Origin: Durusdinium trenchii
Lineage: Eukaryota; Sar; Dinophyceae; Suessiales; Symbiodiniaceae
Reading direction: 5' to 3'
NCBI GenBank assembly: GCA_963970005.1
Contig: CAXAMN010023684.1
Span: 489,924-553,923, forward strand
DNA: 64,000 nucleotides
Positions within the stretch are counted from its first letter, which is position 1. Each line of letters begins with the position of its first letter. Under the pieces are notes generated by a model that saw only the letters and a program-made list of their open reading frames with translations, made no database searches and had not been told where the DNA came from. A program made the translations under genes and the position numbers. Shown piece by piece: positions 40,742-51,000 of this stretch.

Positions 40742-42898
40742 CTAGTCTCTACTATACCCGTACCGTCGAGCGGATGCTTCTCGCGGCGTCCACGTGCACC
40801 GAACGTTGTTCCGGCTTGGCCGCGCAGCTAGATAGTACAGAATAGATAGATCGATCGATAGATCACAGATAGATAGATAGATAGATAGATACTGGTTGTA
40901 TGTATTGGCGCAAATACGGTTGTTGGTTGGCAGCGACAAGTCACTATCAGAACAGGGGCCCGTGTAGAGAGCAACTTGGTGGCGTGAAGAACTTGCTGCT
41001 TAAGGATTGGCTATAGTCACGGATCTATGCCATATTTTTAGATCACGGTTGGTGACACCAATGCTGAGACATATAGTTCCTGCCATCCTCCTAGTCATCC
41101 TGTCAGAGAAGTCTCCTTGGATGTATTGGGGCAAGTATTGTAATTGGTTGGCAGCGACAAGTTGCTATCAGAAAAGGACCCCCTGTAGATAGCAACTTCT
41201 TTGTGTTTGATGTCCCTGTCTTTTATGACTCTGTGTCTCTATGTCTCTATGGTTCTGTGTCTCTATGTCTCTGGCAAAAGAGTGTAGTTTCTGACGTATG
41301 ATTATTTCTTGGGCAGATCAGTGGCATAAGCCCAAGGAAAGTCCCCAACAGCAAGAAGCGCCACTGAGACAGTCTCTTCGCTGTCCAAGCCCTCCTCTGG
41401 AGCCTTGTTTGCTTTGGAACCTGCTCCGGAACCTTCTCCAGAACCTCCTCATGGACCTGCCCCGCAACCTTCTCCCGAACCTTTTGCTATGTAGCAAAGG
41501 ACCCTCTCGTCTGGCGGCTGCTGGCTTTCGTTCCCCCCCTTCTCAGGTATCCATTTTTTCATCTCTATATGAAATTGTCCAAGCCGCCCCCGCCGACAAA
41601 CACACACTTGTTTTCTCCTCTTCAACACTGCGTCCAGTGAGGCCCTGCTCGAAACTGGCTCAAGTTGGATGAGCCCACCTCCACCCACAGCTGGGTGGGA
41701 GGTGATGCAGCCAAGGTTGACGCATTCACACTATTTCACTCCCAAAAGCTAATTTCATTCTTTTCTTGGCCTTGTTGCTGCAACCATTTCACACGATCCC
41801 GCTCAAAATCTCTGCTTCATCAGGGAGACCGTATTTGCCGGCCTGAGCGAACAGTACGCAAATCAAACAGGGACCTGCAGTCGGTGATAATGGTACCATG
41901 ATTTGTCTTGGCTTTTGGCACGGCATGCTCGGCATGGTGAGTTCAAGATTCGGTGCCTACCTTGTTTCTATATCCCTTGGAGGATCCAGATTTGCCTTTG
42001 AACTTGCTCTTTGTCTTGCCCTTGCCTGGACTGGGATGGACTTGCCAAATCCTCTGTTCTGGAGTTTTCTCCGAGTCTCCTCCGGGCCTCTCCGTCTATG
42101 ATGGTGAACATAGACATTGTTTTTGTTTTTTTCCTCGGTGCCTGTCACCTTGGCGAAGAACTGAGATCGCTTCTGACACATTGCTAGCGGTCAAGGTGCC
42201 CTCAAGGCTGTTTGTCGGCGCCCATGATCATGCGATTTCTGTTCAGGGCTAAGGGAGGAGCTTGGCCCTCCGGGCGGTTAATTTCGTCCACACCACATCT
42301 GGTCAGAGTCATTGGTTTCATTTGCGATCTGCTGGCAGTGCCAAGGGCTTGTGCAGAATCATTGTTCTGGCGCTCAAGGCAGGTCTTGCGTCAGGCCCTA
42401 TTTGTCCTGGGCATGCAGCTGCATTTTCTGGCTTGTGCATTCAAATGACACGGGCGATGAGCTAATTGAACGTCTCTTTCACCCACATGCCCAACAGGAG
42501 TTCCAACCATTGTGGAAAAACCAGCAATCATCCTTTGCCCATCGTTCCTTATAGAGAGGACTGACAAACTCCACGGAATGATCAGGAGCTCAGCTCCAAG
42601 CCACCACCTTGTTTTCTCCTCTTCAACACTGCCTTCAGTGAGGCCCTGCTTGCAAATCGTATGAGCTCGCCTTGCCCACTGCTCAGCTGCTTGAGCTGAT
42701 GGGTCGGGTATGAAGCAGCAAAAACGCAATCCACCCATCCACCCACTCACTCATCGCGCCCGCTGACTCCCTGGCTGCCACACCTGCACCTATGTCACAT
42801 CCCATTTGGATGCCTTGATGAAGCACACCTTCTACGACGGCACCATGGCCTTGAATCAGTGCCTGTTCCTCAGGCACCCATGAACAGCAAGATCATCA
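40742..42898. other. No supported gene; internal direct repeat
   Basis: Contains GATA repeats at 40840-40890. TTGTTTTCTCCTCTTCAACA and CAGTGAGGCCCTGCT occur at about 41608-41653 and again at about 42607-42652, so part of this region is duplicated. Open frames (for example + 41298-41672) are Leu/Pro/Ser-rich and not recognisable. Confidence 0.45.
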
Positions 42899-43145
42899 TT
42901 GCCTCTTGACTGCCCTCAACAATGGCACCATCTTCAAGACCCTCAGTGTCCAGGACTGCGCTCTCCGCACGATTTTGAGCTTGCACTGCCAACGGTGTTC
43001 GATTCAAACGATTTGATTGTTTGGGATTTTCAAGCATCTTCAATGTGCACGGACACTTTTGGCTTCTCTCCACTGAACTGGCCACCATGCATGGTCACTG
43101 CTTGCACGGGCTACTGCAACCCCGCTCCACCCGCTTGTCGAGGAC

Positions 43146-43529
43146 ATGATAGAAGCGCCAGATGTCAGCTGCCCCATCAAGACCATGATGCGCCTCCTGA
43201 TCAAGCACGAAGATCACCTGCGGAGCATGTCCAAACAGGACTGCCTCATTTTGATCACTCCAGGCGAGGCCGGCGTTCAACCTTTGATGGCGAAGGAGAC
43301 GACCAAGTGGACGGAGGCCATGCAGTCGACAACGCCGCCCAGCTCCTTGCGGGCAAAAGTTCTCCAAGATGGACCAGAAGTCCCAGGCCTACCGACAGAC
43401 AATTGGTTCGCAGGTAGTCCTTGCAGATCACACGTCGCCGCGACGTCGCCGTACCTCCAATGGAATCACGCCCAGAGACAGCGTGGGCTCTGCGTGAAGA
43501 AAGATCCTTTGAGACCTTGGAGGAAGTGA
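43146..43529 (+). CDS. Fragment of a dinoflagellate repeated protein family (retroelement-associated?)
   Basis: The frame reads MIEAPDVSCPIKTMMRLLIK, HEDHLRSMSKQDCLILIT, TTKWTEAMQ, SLRAKVLQ and SPYLQWNHAQRQ. The sequence of features (LL..HE..L, a short basic-acidic core, SLR..L, then YL.W) recalls a domain I associate from memory with repeated dinoflagellate proteins upstream of retroelement ORFs; not verified. Coding probably continues on both sides in other frames (42900-43140 has no clear partner). The sequence ends before a long microsatellite. Most likely a decayed fragment. Confidence 0.4.
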   Translation: MIEAPDVSCPIKTMMRLLIKHEDHLRSMSKQDCLILITPGEAGVQPLMAKETTKWTEAMQSTTPPSSLRAKVLQDGPEVPGLPTDNWFAGSPCRSHVAATSPYLQWNHAQRQRGLCVKKDPLRPWRK

Positions 43530-43782
43530 GAGAACTCCACGCCCGACCACCATTCTGAGAATGCAAGCGCTCCGAGCTCCCACCGACCAGGGATGCAGAT
43601 TGACATACGCGAGACAACGCTCCACAACCTGCTCTCCAAACTCACCTACGACAGCGCCTGGCAGATGCTGTAGATGACAATGCAGCCTCACAATGCCAGA
43701 CGGTGCAATCTTGCAATGCAACTCCATTAGACTAGAAGATGCTCAGGTGCAGGGTTTGAATTTTGGCATCCACCAACGCAAA

Positions 43783-43936
43783 AGCATCCATCCATCCATC
43801 CATCCATCCATTCATCCATCCATCCATCCATCCACCCACCCACCCATCAAACGATCGACTGATCTGTCTATCGTTGGATCTATCTATCTATCTATCTATG
43901 TATGTATTTATCTATCTATCTATCTATCTATCTATG

Positions 43937-43967
<31 letters not shown>

Positions 43968-44115
43968 TTGTCCATCTATCTATGTATTTATCTATCTATC
44001 TGCTATCGATCTATCTATCTATGTATCCATCTATCCATCTATCTATCTATCTACCTATCTATCTATCTATCTGGCTATCTATCTGGCGATCCATCTATCT
44101 ATCTATCTATCTGGA
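43783..44115. repeat. (CATC)n followed by (ATCT)n microsatellite
   Basis: CATCCATC repeats from about 43783 to 43850, a short unique stretch, then ATCTATCT repeats with ATGT and CTGG variants from about 43877 to 44115. Ile/Tyr/Leu/Ser open frames here are artefacts. Confidence 0.95.
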
Positions 44116-44455
44116 ATGGCTTTCATTTCTTCTTTCATGTTCAGACTGACAGTGGTAGAGGCAGTTATTGTGTCCAGAGTGTGTGCAGGCCTGCGCGTTG
44201 ACTTGGTGCATGGAGGCCCGGCCATGGTAGGTTCGTCGCGAGACCTGACGATCCTTGAAAAACAATTTGCCGCGCGGACTTTTAATGTTTTGAGTTTGGT
44301 GTTGTCAGATGCAACATGTAGAGGATGATTTTCTACCGCTCCATTGTAGAAAAGGTGTGCGCCTTGAGTAGTGTGAGAAGTATACATGGCCTTTCAGTTT
44401 CGTGCGTGTATCAGTGTATCCCTTCAATCAATCACGTGGCTCTTACAAGGGGTTT

Positions 44456-44600
44456 CAAGAAAGGGGCGCAGAGATCGATTTCCGATCCGTGCCAACGAAG
44501 CTGCGGAAATCAGTTGGATGAGAGTTGTGGCGCCAACTCTTGTACTATACCTGCCTTTATCGAGTTGGCTGTCATGTTTGGCAACCGCGTTCTCCAGGGT
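44456..44600. repeat. Dispersed repeat family R3, copy a
   Basis: GATCGATTTCCGATCCGTGC, then CAACGAAGCTGCGGAAATCA, GTTGGAT and TTATCGAGTTGG. A second copy at 46205-46310 matches with about one substitution per six to eight bases and lacks the central insert. Confidence 0.7.
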
Positions 44601-44611
44601 GTTTAGGTGTC

Positions 44612-44668
44612 ACTCACTCACTCACTCACCCACTCACTCACTCACTCACCCACTTACCCACTCACTCA
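44612..44668. repeat. (ACTC)n microsatellite
   Basis: CACTCACT repeats with ACCC interruptions. Confidence 0.95.
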
Positions 44669-44820
44669 GTACGGGTTCAGGGCGGGTGCCTGATCGAGGT
44701 GCTCATCGGTGCGTCCGGCTAATTCGCTGCTATTTGCAGCGCCGTGAGATCTTCGAAGTGCATTTCGGGGGGAAGTCTCGAGCGAAGGCTGCGTCTTGGG
44801 ATTTTGATGGTGTCTTAGTG

Positions 44821-45246
44821 CAGATTTCGTGGCAGCTGCAGTACTTTGTGCACCTTGAAGTGCAGATTTCGTGGCAGGCACAGCGCTTTGTGAATCTTGA
44901 AGTCCTGATTTCGTGGCAGGTGCAGCGCTTTGTGGGCCTTGAGGTGCCGATTTCGTGGCAGGCACAGCGCTTTGTGGACAGTTTTCGTGGCAGGGGCGAT
45001 ACTTTGTGGTGGATTTGTGGCAGCTGCAATACTTTGCGAACCTGGAAGTGCAGATTTCGTGGCAGGAGCAGTACTTTGTGGACCGTCGACCTTGAAGTGC
45101 CGGTTTCGTGGCAGGCGCAGCGCTTGGTGGACTTCGAAGGTGCAGTTTCGCGGCAGACGCAGTACTTTGTGGACCTTGAAGAGTAGATTTCGTGGCAGGC
45201 GCAGTACCTTGTGGACCTTGAAGTGCGGATTTCGTGGGTGGCGCAG
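44821..45246. repeat. 42-bp minisatellite, about eleven units
   Basis: The unit is roughly GATTTCGTGGCAGGCGCAGT followed by ACTTTGTGGACCTTGAAGTGC. Units vary by substitution and short indels. Because 42 is a multiple of three, both strands stay open: on - this gives a repeated LPRNxxFKVHK protein-like string, on + an ISWQAQRFV string. No exon signals support translation. Confidence 0.85.
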
Positions 45247-46204
45247 CAAATGTGCTCTCGTGTTCTCAGACATTGGTGCTCTGATGCCTCCATGATGCCT
45301 CCATGATGCCATGGACCCATGGTACAGGTCTTTTGGCAAGCAACAGTGCTCCCTCGATCATGAACCTTCTCAGATCATTCGCAGGAAGTACCTTGCTCCA
45401 ATCAGGACTCTGTTCGCAAAGGATCTTCACTCGAAGAGCTGATTCCCAAATATAGTTCTTCTCCTCCTCAATGGTACACATCATGTTCAATCTACACACT
45501 CTCTCCACCTCTAGACCTCTAGATCTGTGGGACCTGGACCTTCAATTTTGCAGTTGTCACCTCCACCACCATGACCACCGTCGCCATCACCACCACCACA
45601 ATCACCAGCAGCAGCACCACCACCATCGTCCCATCACCACCACCAAACCACCATGATCTCACCAGACCTTTTGCTTCTACACCTCTAGACCTTAGACCTT
45701 TAGACACATTGTTTGGGAGGATTTTCCTCTTTTGTGTTCCCCTTCCTTCACTTTTCTTTCCGTACCTTCTTCATCCTCCTTCTTAGGTTGTGGCTGCAAA
45801 ATTAACACGTCAGGTCTGCCACGTGTGGACAAAGCGGTTTGGGGATTTGCTCTGGTTAGTGCCCTGTCAATTGGTTCCCCTTTCGTTGGCCTTTACACAC
45901 CTTTCCAGTTTTCTTTTCATGTCGCGCCTGTTTTCAGGTCCTGTCATTTCATCACCCTTTTCTCTTGCGTGCTCATTCGTTCAGACCTGAGAGTACGTGC
46001 GCGCTTACCAGCAAACTAGACTATCAGGCCCCCCAGGCTTCTTACAATGAGGTGCGGTTCACTGGGTCCCTGTTCATTTAGCTTTCATGTTTTCCCTTCA
46101 TTGCAGCTTGACATGCCTTTGCCCCCTTTCATGTCTTCCTTTCACCCTTGCACCAACGTTTCCGGGCAAAATTTGTGGTTGTTGGCAACCTTGCGGAATC
46201 GCGC
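45247..46204. other. No supported gene; CAC-rich stretch
   Basis: CACCACCAC-type repeats at about 45548-45650; the rest shows no coding feature on either strand. Confidence 0.45.
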
Positions 46205-46310
46205 CATACGAATAGTTTCAAACAATGGGCAGGGAAACAGATTTCCTATCAGCGCCAATGAAGCTACGGAAATCAATTGGATTTTATCGAGTTGGTTGTG
46301 ATGTCTATTA
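46205..46310. repeat. Dispersed repeat family R3, copy b
   Basis: AGATTTCCTATCAGCGCCAA, TGAAGCTACGGAAATCAATT and TTATCGAGTTGG correspond to the copy at 44456-44600. Confidence 0.7.
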
Positions 46311-47883
46311 TAACCATTTTGACCGGGGTTATGTCAGAGCACCTTTCGTTGAAACATTTCCTGTTTGTTTTGGCAATGGGAACCCATTTTCATCTTATAA
46401 TCCCACTGCAAACGGAACAAAAACGCAACTTTCTATTGTAAAACGCAGTACTTTGAACGACAGGCCTTGAAATGCAAGACAACCGAAATGCTGTAAGACT
46501 TGGAAGAGTTATCAAAAGGTCCATTATGCCTTGGAAGAAAGTTTGCGTTTCGCACGGGGTTGTTGTGACCTTTGTTTTATTCAACCAATTTTGACCTAGG
46601 CCCTCGGCCTTCGTGGGTGTAGCGGCGTAATCGAACCGTGCGTACTCAACTCTTTAGTGTGTGATGGGCCTGGACTCACGTGGTCTACTGAGGCATTTTT
46701 TTCACCTAGGTTTTTAGGAGGTGGCGGCATTCGCGCCGTACCCAGCTCCTTTGTGTGTGGTCAGAAAGGCAGCGCCCCCATGCCAGTGCGCGGCAAATCC
46801 AGACAATGAAGCCCAGAAATTTTCTTCGACATGCGTTAGTTTTGGATGTTTTTGGACATAACTGCACCTCCATGGGTTTCTTCCATTTTGGGGGACGCTG
46901 CCTTTTATATTGAAATGCAAGGCTCAGGCTCTCCAATTATTGCATTTTGCGCGCTGCAATCAGTTGCAGGTGCCTGAGGCTGCCTCGTGCAGCGCCGTGT
47001 GCATCGGGCTGGAACCCGCCCAGCACCTACTCGTGCCTGCGGTGTAATTTAGGCAAAAACACAAATCTATACCTGACATAGTAGCGAACTGTTGCTCAAA
47101 AAAGAGGTGGTAACAGGACATTTCATATTGTTGGACAGCAGGCAACCTCCGAGCCACCCCAGAAGCGTGCTAAGACATCCGGTGGGCAAGCGCCTCAGCT
47201 CTTTACATCAGTTCCATGACATGACGCTTGTGATGCTGCTATGGTTGGGAATGAGATTTGGAAAGGAGACAAGTGGGCCTAAGTAGGCCTAGCCAGGCCA
47301 TGCTTTTTAAGTCAGAGGAAATTGCCTTGCTAATAGGCTAAGTAAGATTTCGTAGGATCATTTGCTTGTTACGACTACGACTCTAGAAATAGCAAATTGT
47401 ATCAGCAGCACCCGGAAAGCAACATATCACCACCATTGTAAGACAATGTTTGATGAACTTCGTTTGCACACCAATAGAGTTCCCAACTCTGGCTTGCGTG
47501 TCGTGGGCATTGATGGTAACACCAGTCCAGGAATAAGTCTAAGTGCAGAAAGGGAAGCTTAACTTTGCCAGACTGCATTGCACTTTGCACACTTGCCACA
47601 TCCCTCAAAAGATCAAGAGTCTTGTAAACTGGGGTTTTGGTGACAAGACGCATAGTTGATAGTTCTTGAAAGCTAAGCCCCTCTAAAGATTTAGAATCAA
47701 ACCAATCATGGGAACGGCGCCCTTCTCCGTCTCAAGCCTAGTAGCCGCATTATTCCTTATGTGGCATCTTTGGCCCCAAAGACCGCTCTGTTGGCAAATC
47801 CCATCATAGATAATGAGCTGCTCCCCAGAGAAAATCATGAACAATGATGCATTCTTTTCCTCTTCTTTTTCTTTAAACTTTCA
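46311..47883. other. No supported gene
   Basis: Short open frames on both strands without domain, splice or repeat support. Confidence 0.4.
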
Positions 47884-47943
47884 GAACTTTCTAGCCCTTA
47901 GGTTGGAGGCCATCGCTCTTGGGTTGGAAGACATCCCTCTTAG
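47884..47943. repeat. TAGGTTGGAGGCCATCGCT repeat, left of the second gap
   Basis: CCCTTAGGTTGGAGGCCATC, then GCTCTTGGGTTGGAAGACAT and CCCTCTTAG run into the N run. The unit is about 21 bp. The same unit resumes at 48848. Confidence 0.85.
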
Positions 47944-48847
47944 NNNNNNNNNNNNNNNNNNNNNNNNNNNNNNNNNNNNNNNNNNNNNNNNNNNNNNNNN
48001 NNNNNNNNNNNNNNNNNNNNNNNNNNNNNNNNNNNNNNNNNNNNNNNNNNNNNNNNNNNNNNNNNNNNNNNNNNNNNNNNNNNNNNNNNNNNNNNNNNNN
48101 NNNNNNNNNNNNNNNNNNNNNNNNNNNNNNNNNNNNNNNNNNNNNNNNNNNNNNNNNNNNNNNNNNNNNNNNNNNNNNNNNNNNNNNNNNNNNNNNNNNN
48201 NNNNNNNNNNNNNNNNNNNNNNNNNNNNNNNNNNNNNNNNNNNNNNNNNNNNNNNNNNNNNNNNNNNNNNNNNNNNNNNNNNNNNNNNNNNNNNNNNNNN
48301 NNNNNNNNNNNNNNNNNNNNNNNNNNNNNNNNNNNNNNNNNNNNNNNNNNNNNNNNNNNNNNNNNNNNNNNNNNNNNNNNNNNNNNNNNNNNNNNNNNNN
48401 NNNNNNNNNNNNNNNNNNNNNNNNNNNNNNNNNNNNNNNNNNNNNNNNNNNNNNNNNNNNNNNNNNNNNNNNNNNNNNNNNNNNNNNNNNNNNNNNNNNN
48501 NNNNNNNNNNNNNNNNNNNNNNNNNNNNNNNNNNNNNNNNNNNNNNNNNNNNNNNNNNNNNNNNNNNNNNNNNNNNNNNNNNNNNNNNNNNNNNNNNNNN
48601 NNNNNNNNNNNNNNNNNNNNNNNNNNNNNNNNNNNNNNNNNNNNNNNNNNNNNNNNNNNNNNNNNNNNNNNNNNNNNNNNNNNNNNNNNNNNNNNNNNNN
48701 NNNNNNNNNNNNNNNNNNNNNNNNNNNNNNNNNNNNNNNNNNNNNNNNNNNNNNNNNNNNNNNNNNNNNNNNNNNNNNNNNNNNNNNNNNNNNNNNNNNN
48801 NNNNNNNNNNNNNNNNNNNNNNNNNNNNNNNNNNNNNNNNNNNNNNN
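47944..48847. other. Assembly gap (904 N)
   Basis: Run of N bordered on both sides by the same 21-bp tandem unit, so the missing sequence is probably a longer array of it. Open frames across it are meaningless. Confidence 0.99.
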
Positions 48848-48895
48848 TCGCTCTTAGGTTGGAAGACATCGCTCTTAGGTTGGAGGCCTTCGCTA
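48848..48895. repeat. TAGGTTGGAGGCCATCGCT repeat, right of the second gap
   Basis: TCGCTCTTAGGTTGGAAGAC, then ATCGCTCTTAGGTTGGAGGC. Continuation of the array at 47884-47943 in the same orientation. Confidence 0.85.
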
Positions 48896-48980
48896 GTATG
48901 GGAATCTGCTGTCACATGCAGAAAGGAGGAAATGTCAGCCCTTGCGGACTTTTTTTTTCCGCCTTTCACTTGCATTGCAG

Positions 48981-49129
48981 AAGCATCGTAAAGACTTTCA
49001 CTCAACCGTGCCTGCCTCGATGAATCCAGAGGAACCTCATGCTATGCGCCATGCATGGGAGTTTTCCTCTCTCCTGGCCAACTGGTCTGTCCCGGATCCA
49101 TGGCAGTTCGACCTTGCACCGTGCTCCTA
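48981..49129 (+). CDS. Probable terminal exon, unknown protein
   Basis: Preceded by a long T/C tract and TTGCAG (acceptor ending at 48980). Reads KHRKDFHSTVPASMNPEEPH, AMRHAWEFSSLLANW and PWQFDLAPCS, then TAG inside the following CTAGTAG repeat. No family recognised. The upstream exon is not identified and may lie in or before the gap. Confidence 0.35.
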
Positions 49130-49222
49130 GTAGTAAGAATGCCCCTAGTAGCGATGCCAGGAGCCCCTAGTAGCGTCCTTGCTCCTAGTAGTAAGGCCAG
49201 GAGCCCCTAGTAGCTTCCAAAA
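49126..49222. repeat. CCTAGTAGTAAG / CCTAGTAGCGATGCCAGGAGC modular repeat
   Basis: Four to five CCTAGTAG words separated by variable spacers such as GCGATGCCAGGAGCC and TAAGGCCAGGAGCC. Relative of the ~21-bp CTAGTAACAAG family found at 52.4, 53.5, 55.0, 56.1 and 59.9 kb. Confidence 0.8.
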
Positions 49223-49269
49223 TCACTCTTACTGGAGAGATAGCTTGCTTATATAATTGTGTCCTTGAG

Positions 49270-49868
49270 CGGCTGCATTGCATGTCTTTCGATGGCCTCA
49301 ATTTTCGGATGCTCTTGAGCATGCCCAAGTTGGAATTTCTTGGATGGAGAATGATGGAGATGGTCTTGAGCTTTATGTTCTTTGCGAGGAGTTATATTCC
49401 CCTTCGTCGTACTGCTTCCTCTGGAGAGGGCCACTTTGCTTGGGCTCGCTCGCAGGCTGAGGCCATTGCCTTTGGATATATTTGGATATACTTGGAACGA
49501 CTGCGCAACTCAGTTTGCCGTCATTGTAGGCCAAACTGTCTCCTTGTGCGGCAGTACCATACTGCCTGCGTTTATCTGTCGTGCTCGGATGTGTTCTCTT
49601 TACCGCCAAGGGGCAGGCTCTTGTGTCTTTAGATGGTCCCACGCCTTGTTTTCCTGAACAGGCCCGTGTGATTGAGACAATTCAAGATGAGTTCCAACAG
49701 CGTACTCGACTGGTTTCCTACGGCTGGTGGCCATGCCTTGAGGTGAATCCCTTGCCTGAGGAGCCCAGGTTCCACTGGTGCCCTCCGAGTGGAAGCTTCA
49801 ACATGCTTCAGAAGAAGCTCAAGGTTGGCAACAGGCTTGCCAAGTTGTGTTTGCTTGACGACCCATGA
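49270..49868 (+). pseudogene. Degenerate or intron-split gene, unknown protein
   Basis: Protein-like sequence shifts between the three + frames: GISWMENDGDGLELYVLCEE (about 49335), CATQFAVIVGQTVSLCGSTI (about 49503), then CVLFTAKGQALVSLDGPTPC and PEQARVIETIQDEFQQRTRL through to KVGNRLAKLCLLDDP, stop at 49866-49868. No convincing splice sites separate the changes, so decay by indels is the simpler reading. No family recognised. Confidence 0.4.
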
Positions 49869-50142
49869 TGGGGTCGTGGTGCTACCTGTTGCTGTTCGTG
49901 TTCTGAGCTGTTCTGCACGCCTTTTCTCACCTGTTCGCATCTCTCTTGGCTGTGTGTTGCAGCCTCATCGACGACACTCTGGTCGGGGCGATGAAAAGAT
50001 CTAAACACAATGGTTGCACCCAAATGAATTAAACACGACACGCATCAAGCTCAAATTTCTCACCTGTTCGTATCCAGTCTCCGACACCAAGCCCCTTCCC
50101 CGCCACCTGTGCTAGGGTGGGCCTCCTTCTGCAAGTAAAACA

Positions 50143-50275
50143 GATGCCATTGCTAATAGGTTGGAGGCCATTAGGGTGGAGGCCATCGATGGCCTCCAAC
50201 CTAAGAGCGCTGGGCTCCGCCCTACTAGCGATGGCCTCCAACCTAAGAGCGACGGCCTCCAACCTAATAGCTGTT
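50143..50275. repeat. Inverted arrangement of the TAGGTTGGAGGCCAT unit
   Basis: ATAGGTTGGAGGCCATTAG and GGGTGGAGGCCATCGATGGC are followed at once by the reverse complement units GGCCTCCAACCTAAGAGCG and GATGGCCTCCAACCTAAGAG. The head-to-head point is ATCGAT. Can fold into a long hairpin. Confidence 0.85.
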
Positions 50276-50321
50276 AAGTTATTTGATGTTGTTTGTCTTC
50301 ACTTGCTTGGCTTTCATCGAC

Positions 50322-51000
50322 ATGGCTCAAAGAGAGCGCTGGCAAGGTTCAAGGTGCACAGCTGCTGCACAGCTGCTGCCACCGACTTTCTTCCACAATT
50401 TCTTTTTCTTGGTTGGGGCCTACGCTGGAATAGTGAAACCTCATTGTATTCGCCTTACTTGTGACGTCAGTGTATCTCACTTGTCTCAACCTGACTGGGG
50501 GCCATGCTTGGATAAAGATGCGTGGAACTTAGGTAGGCATGGAAGGGCAAAGATTCCCCGGCTTTCTCCACGCCCCCAACAAAAAACCGCGTGGTGCCAA
50601 ATCGGCTAGGCCAAGTGTTCATCTCTCATCATCTCTTGTTTTGATCCTTGGCGAAAAGTATTTCAGGCGCCGATGTTCCTTCCCAGCCTTTGCCCGTCTC
50701 CTTTCCATTCTGCAGAGCGAACTCGGTGTGGGTCTGACTTAATTTGGTTTAGTTGAAACCAGTGGCGGATCTTCGTCGACATTCTTGGGGTCTCCTTTCT
50801 CCGAAAACCCGCGGGACGATCCTGCTTCCATTTCTTCCTGGCTCCGGCCTCGGCTCGTGTTTGAAGGCCTGAAGGGACAGTACGAGTTCGCCATATCCTT
50901 TTCCGTCATCCACAGCTGCAGGGTACTCAACAAACCTGTGCACGTGCAAGGTCAAAGAAGTAGGACTCTGAAAGCTTTCACTCATTGTGAATCCATTTAG
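50322..51000 (+). CDS. Possible exons of an unknown gene
   Basis: Two open stretches: ATG 50322 to 50609 (MAQRERWQGSRCTAAAQLLP ... KTAWCQIG) and about 50767-51000 (STFLGSPFSENPRDDPASIS, LRPRLVFEGLKGQYEFAISF and on). Composition is protein-like but no domain or firm splice site was found. Low confidence; may be decayed sequence. Confidence 0.25.

Noticed and set aside
15525..41664. Other TGGCTCAAG matches (15525, 22122, 36728, 41656) as spliced-leader relics
   Set aside because: None sits at an element or gene junction, one is inside an exon, and the 9-mer is expected by chance in a window this size; only the two matches at element 5' ends are kept.
43783..44201. Open frames rich in Ile, Tyr, Leu and Ser
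   Set aside because: Translations of CATC and ATCT repeats.
44821..45246. Regular repeats that might suggest a CRISPR array
   Set aside because: Units are contiguous with no unique spacers, and the host is eukaryotic; it is a minisatellite.
47813..49005. Open frames across the second N run
   Set aside because: N run; edges are the 21-bp repeat.
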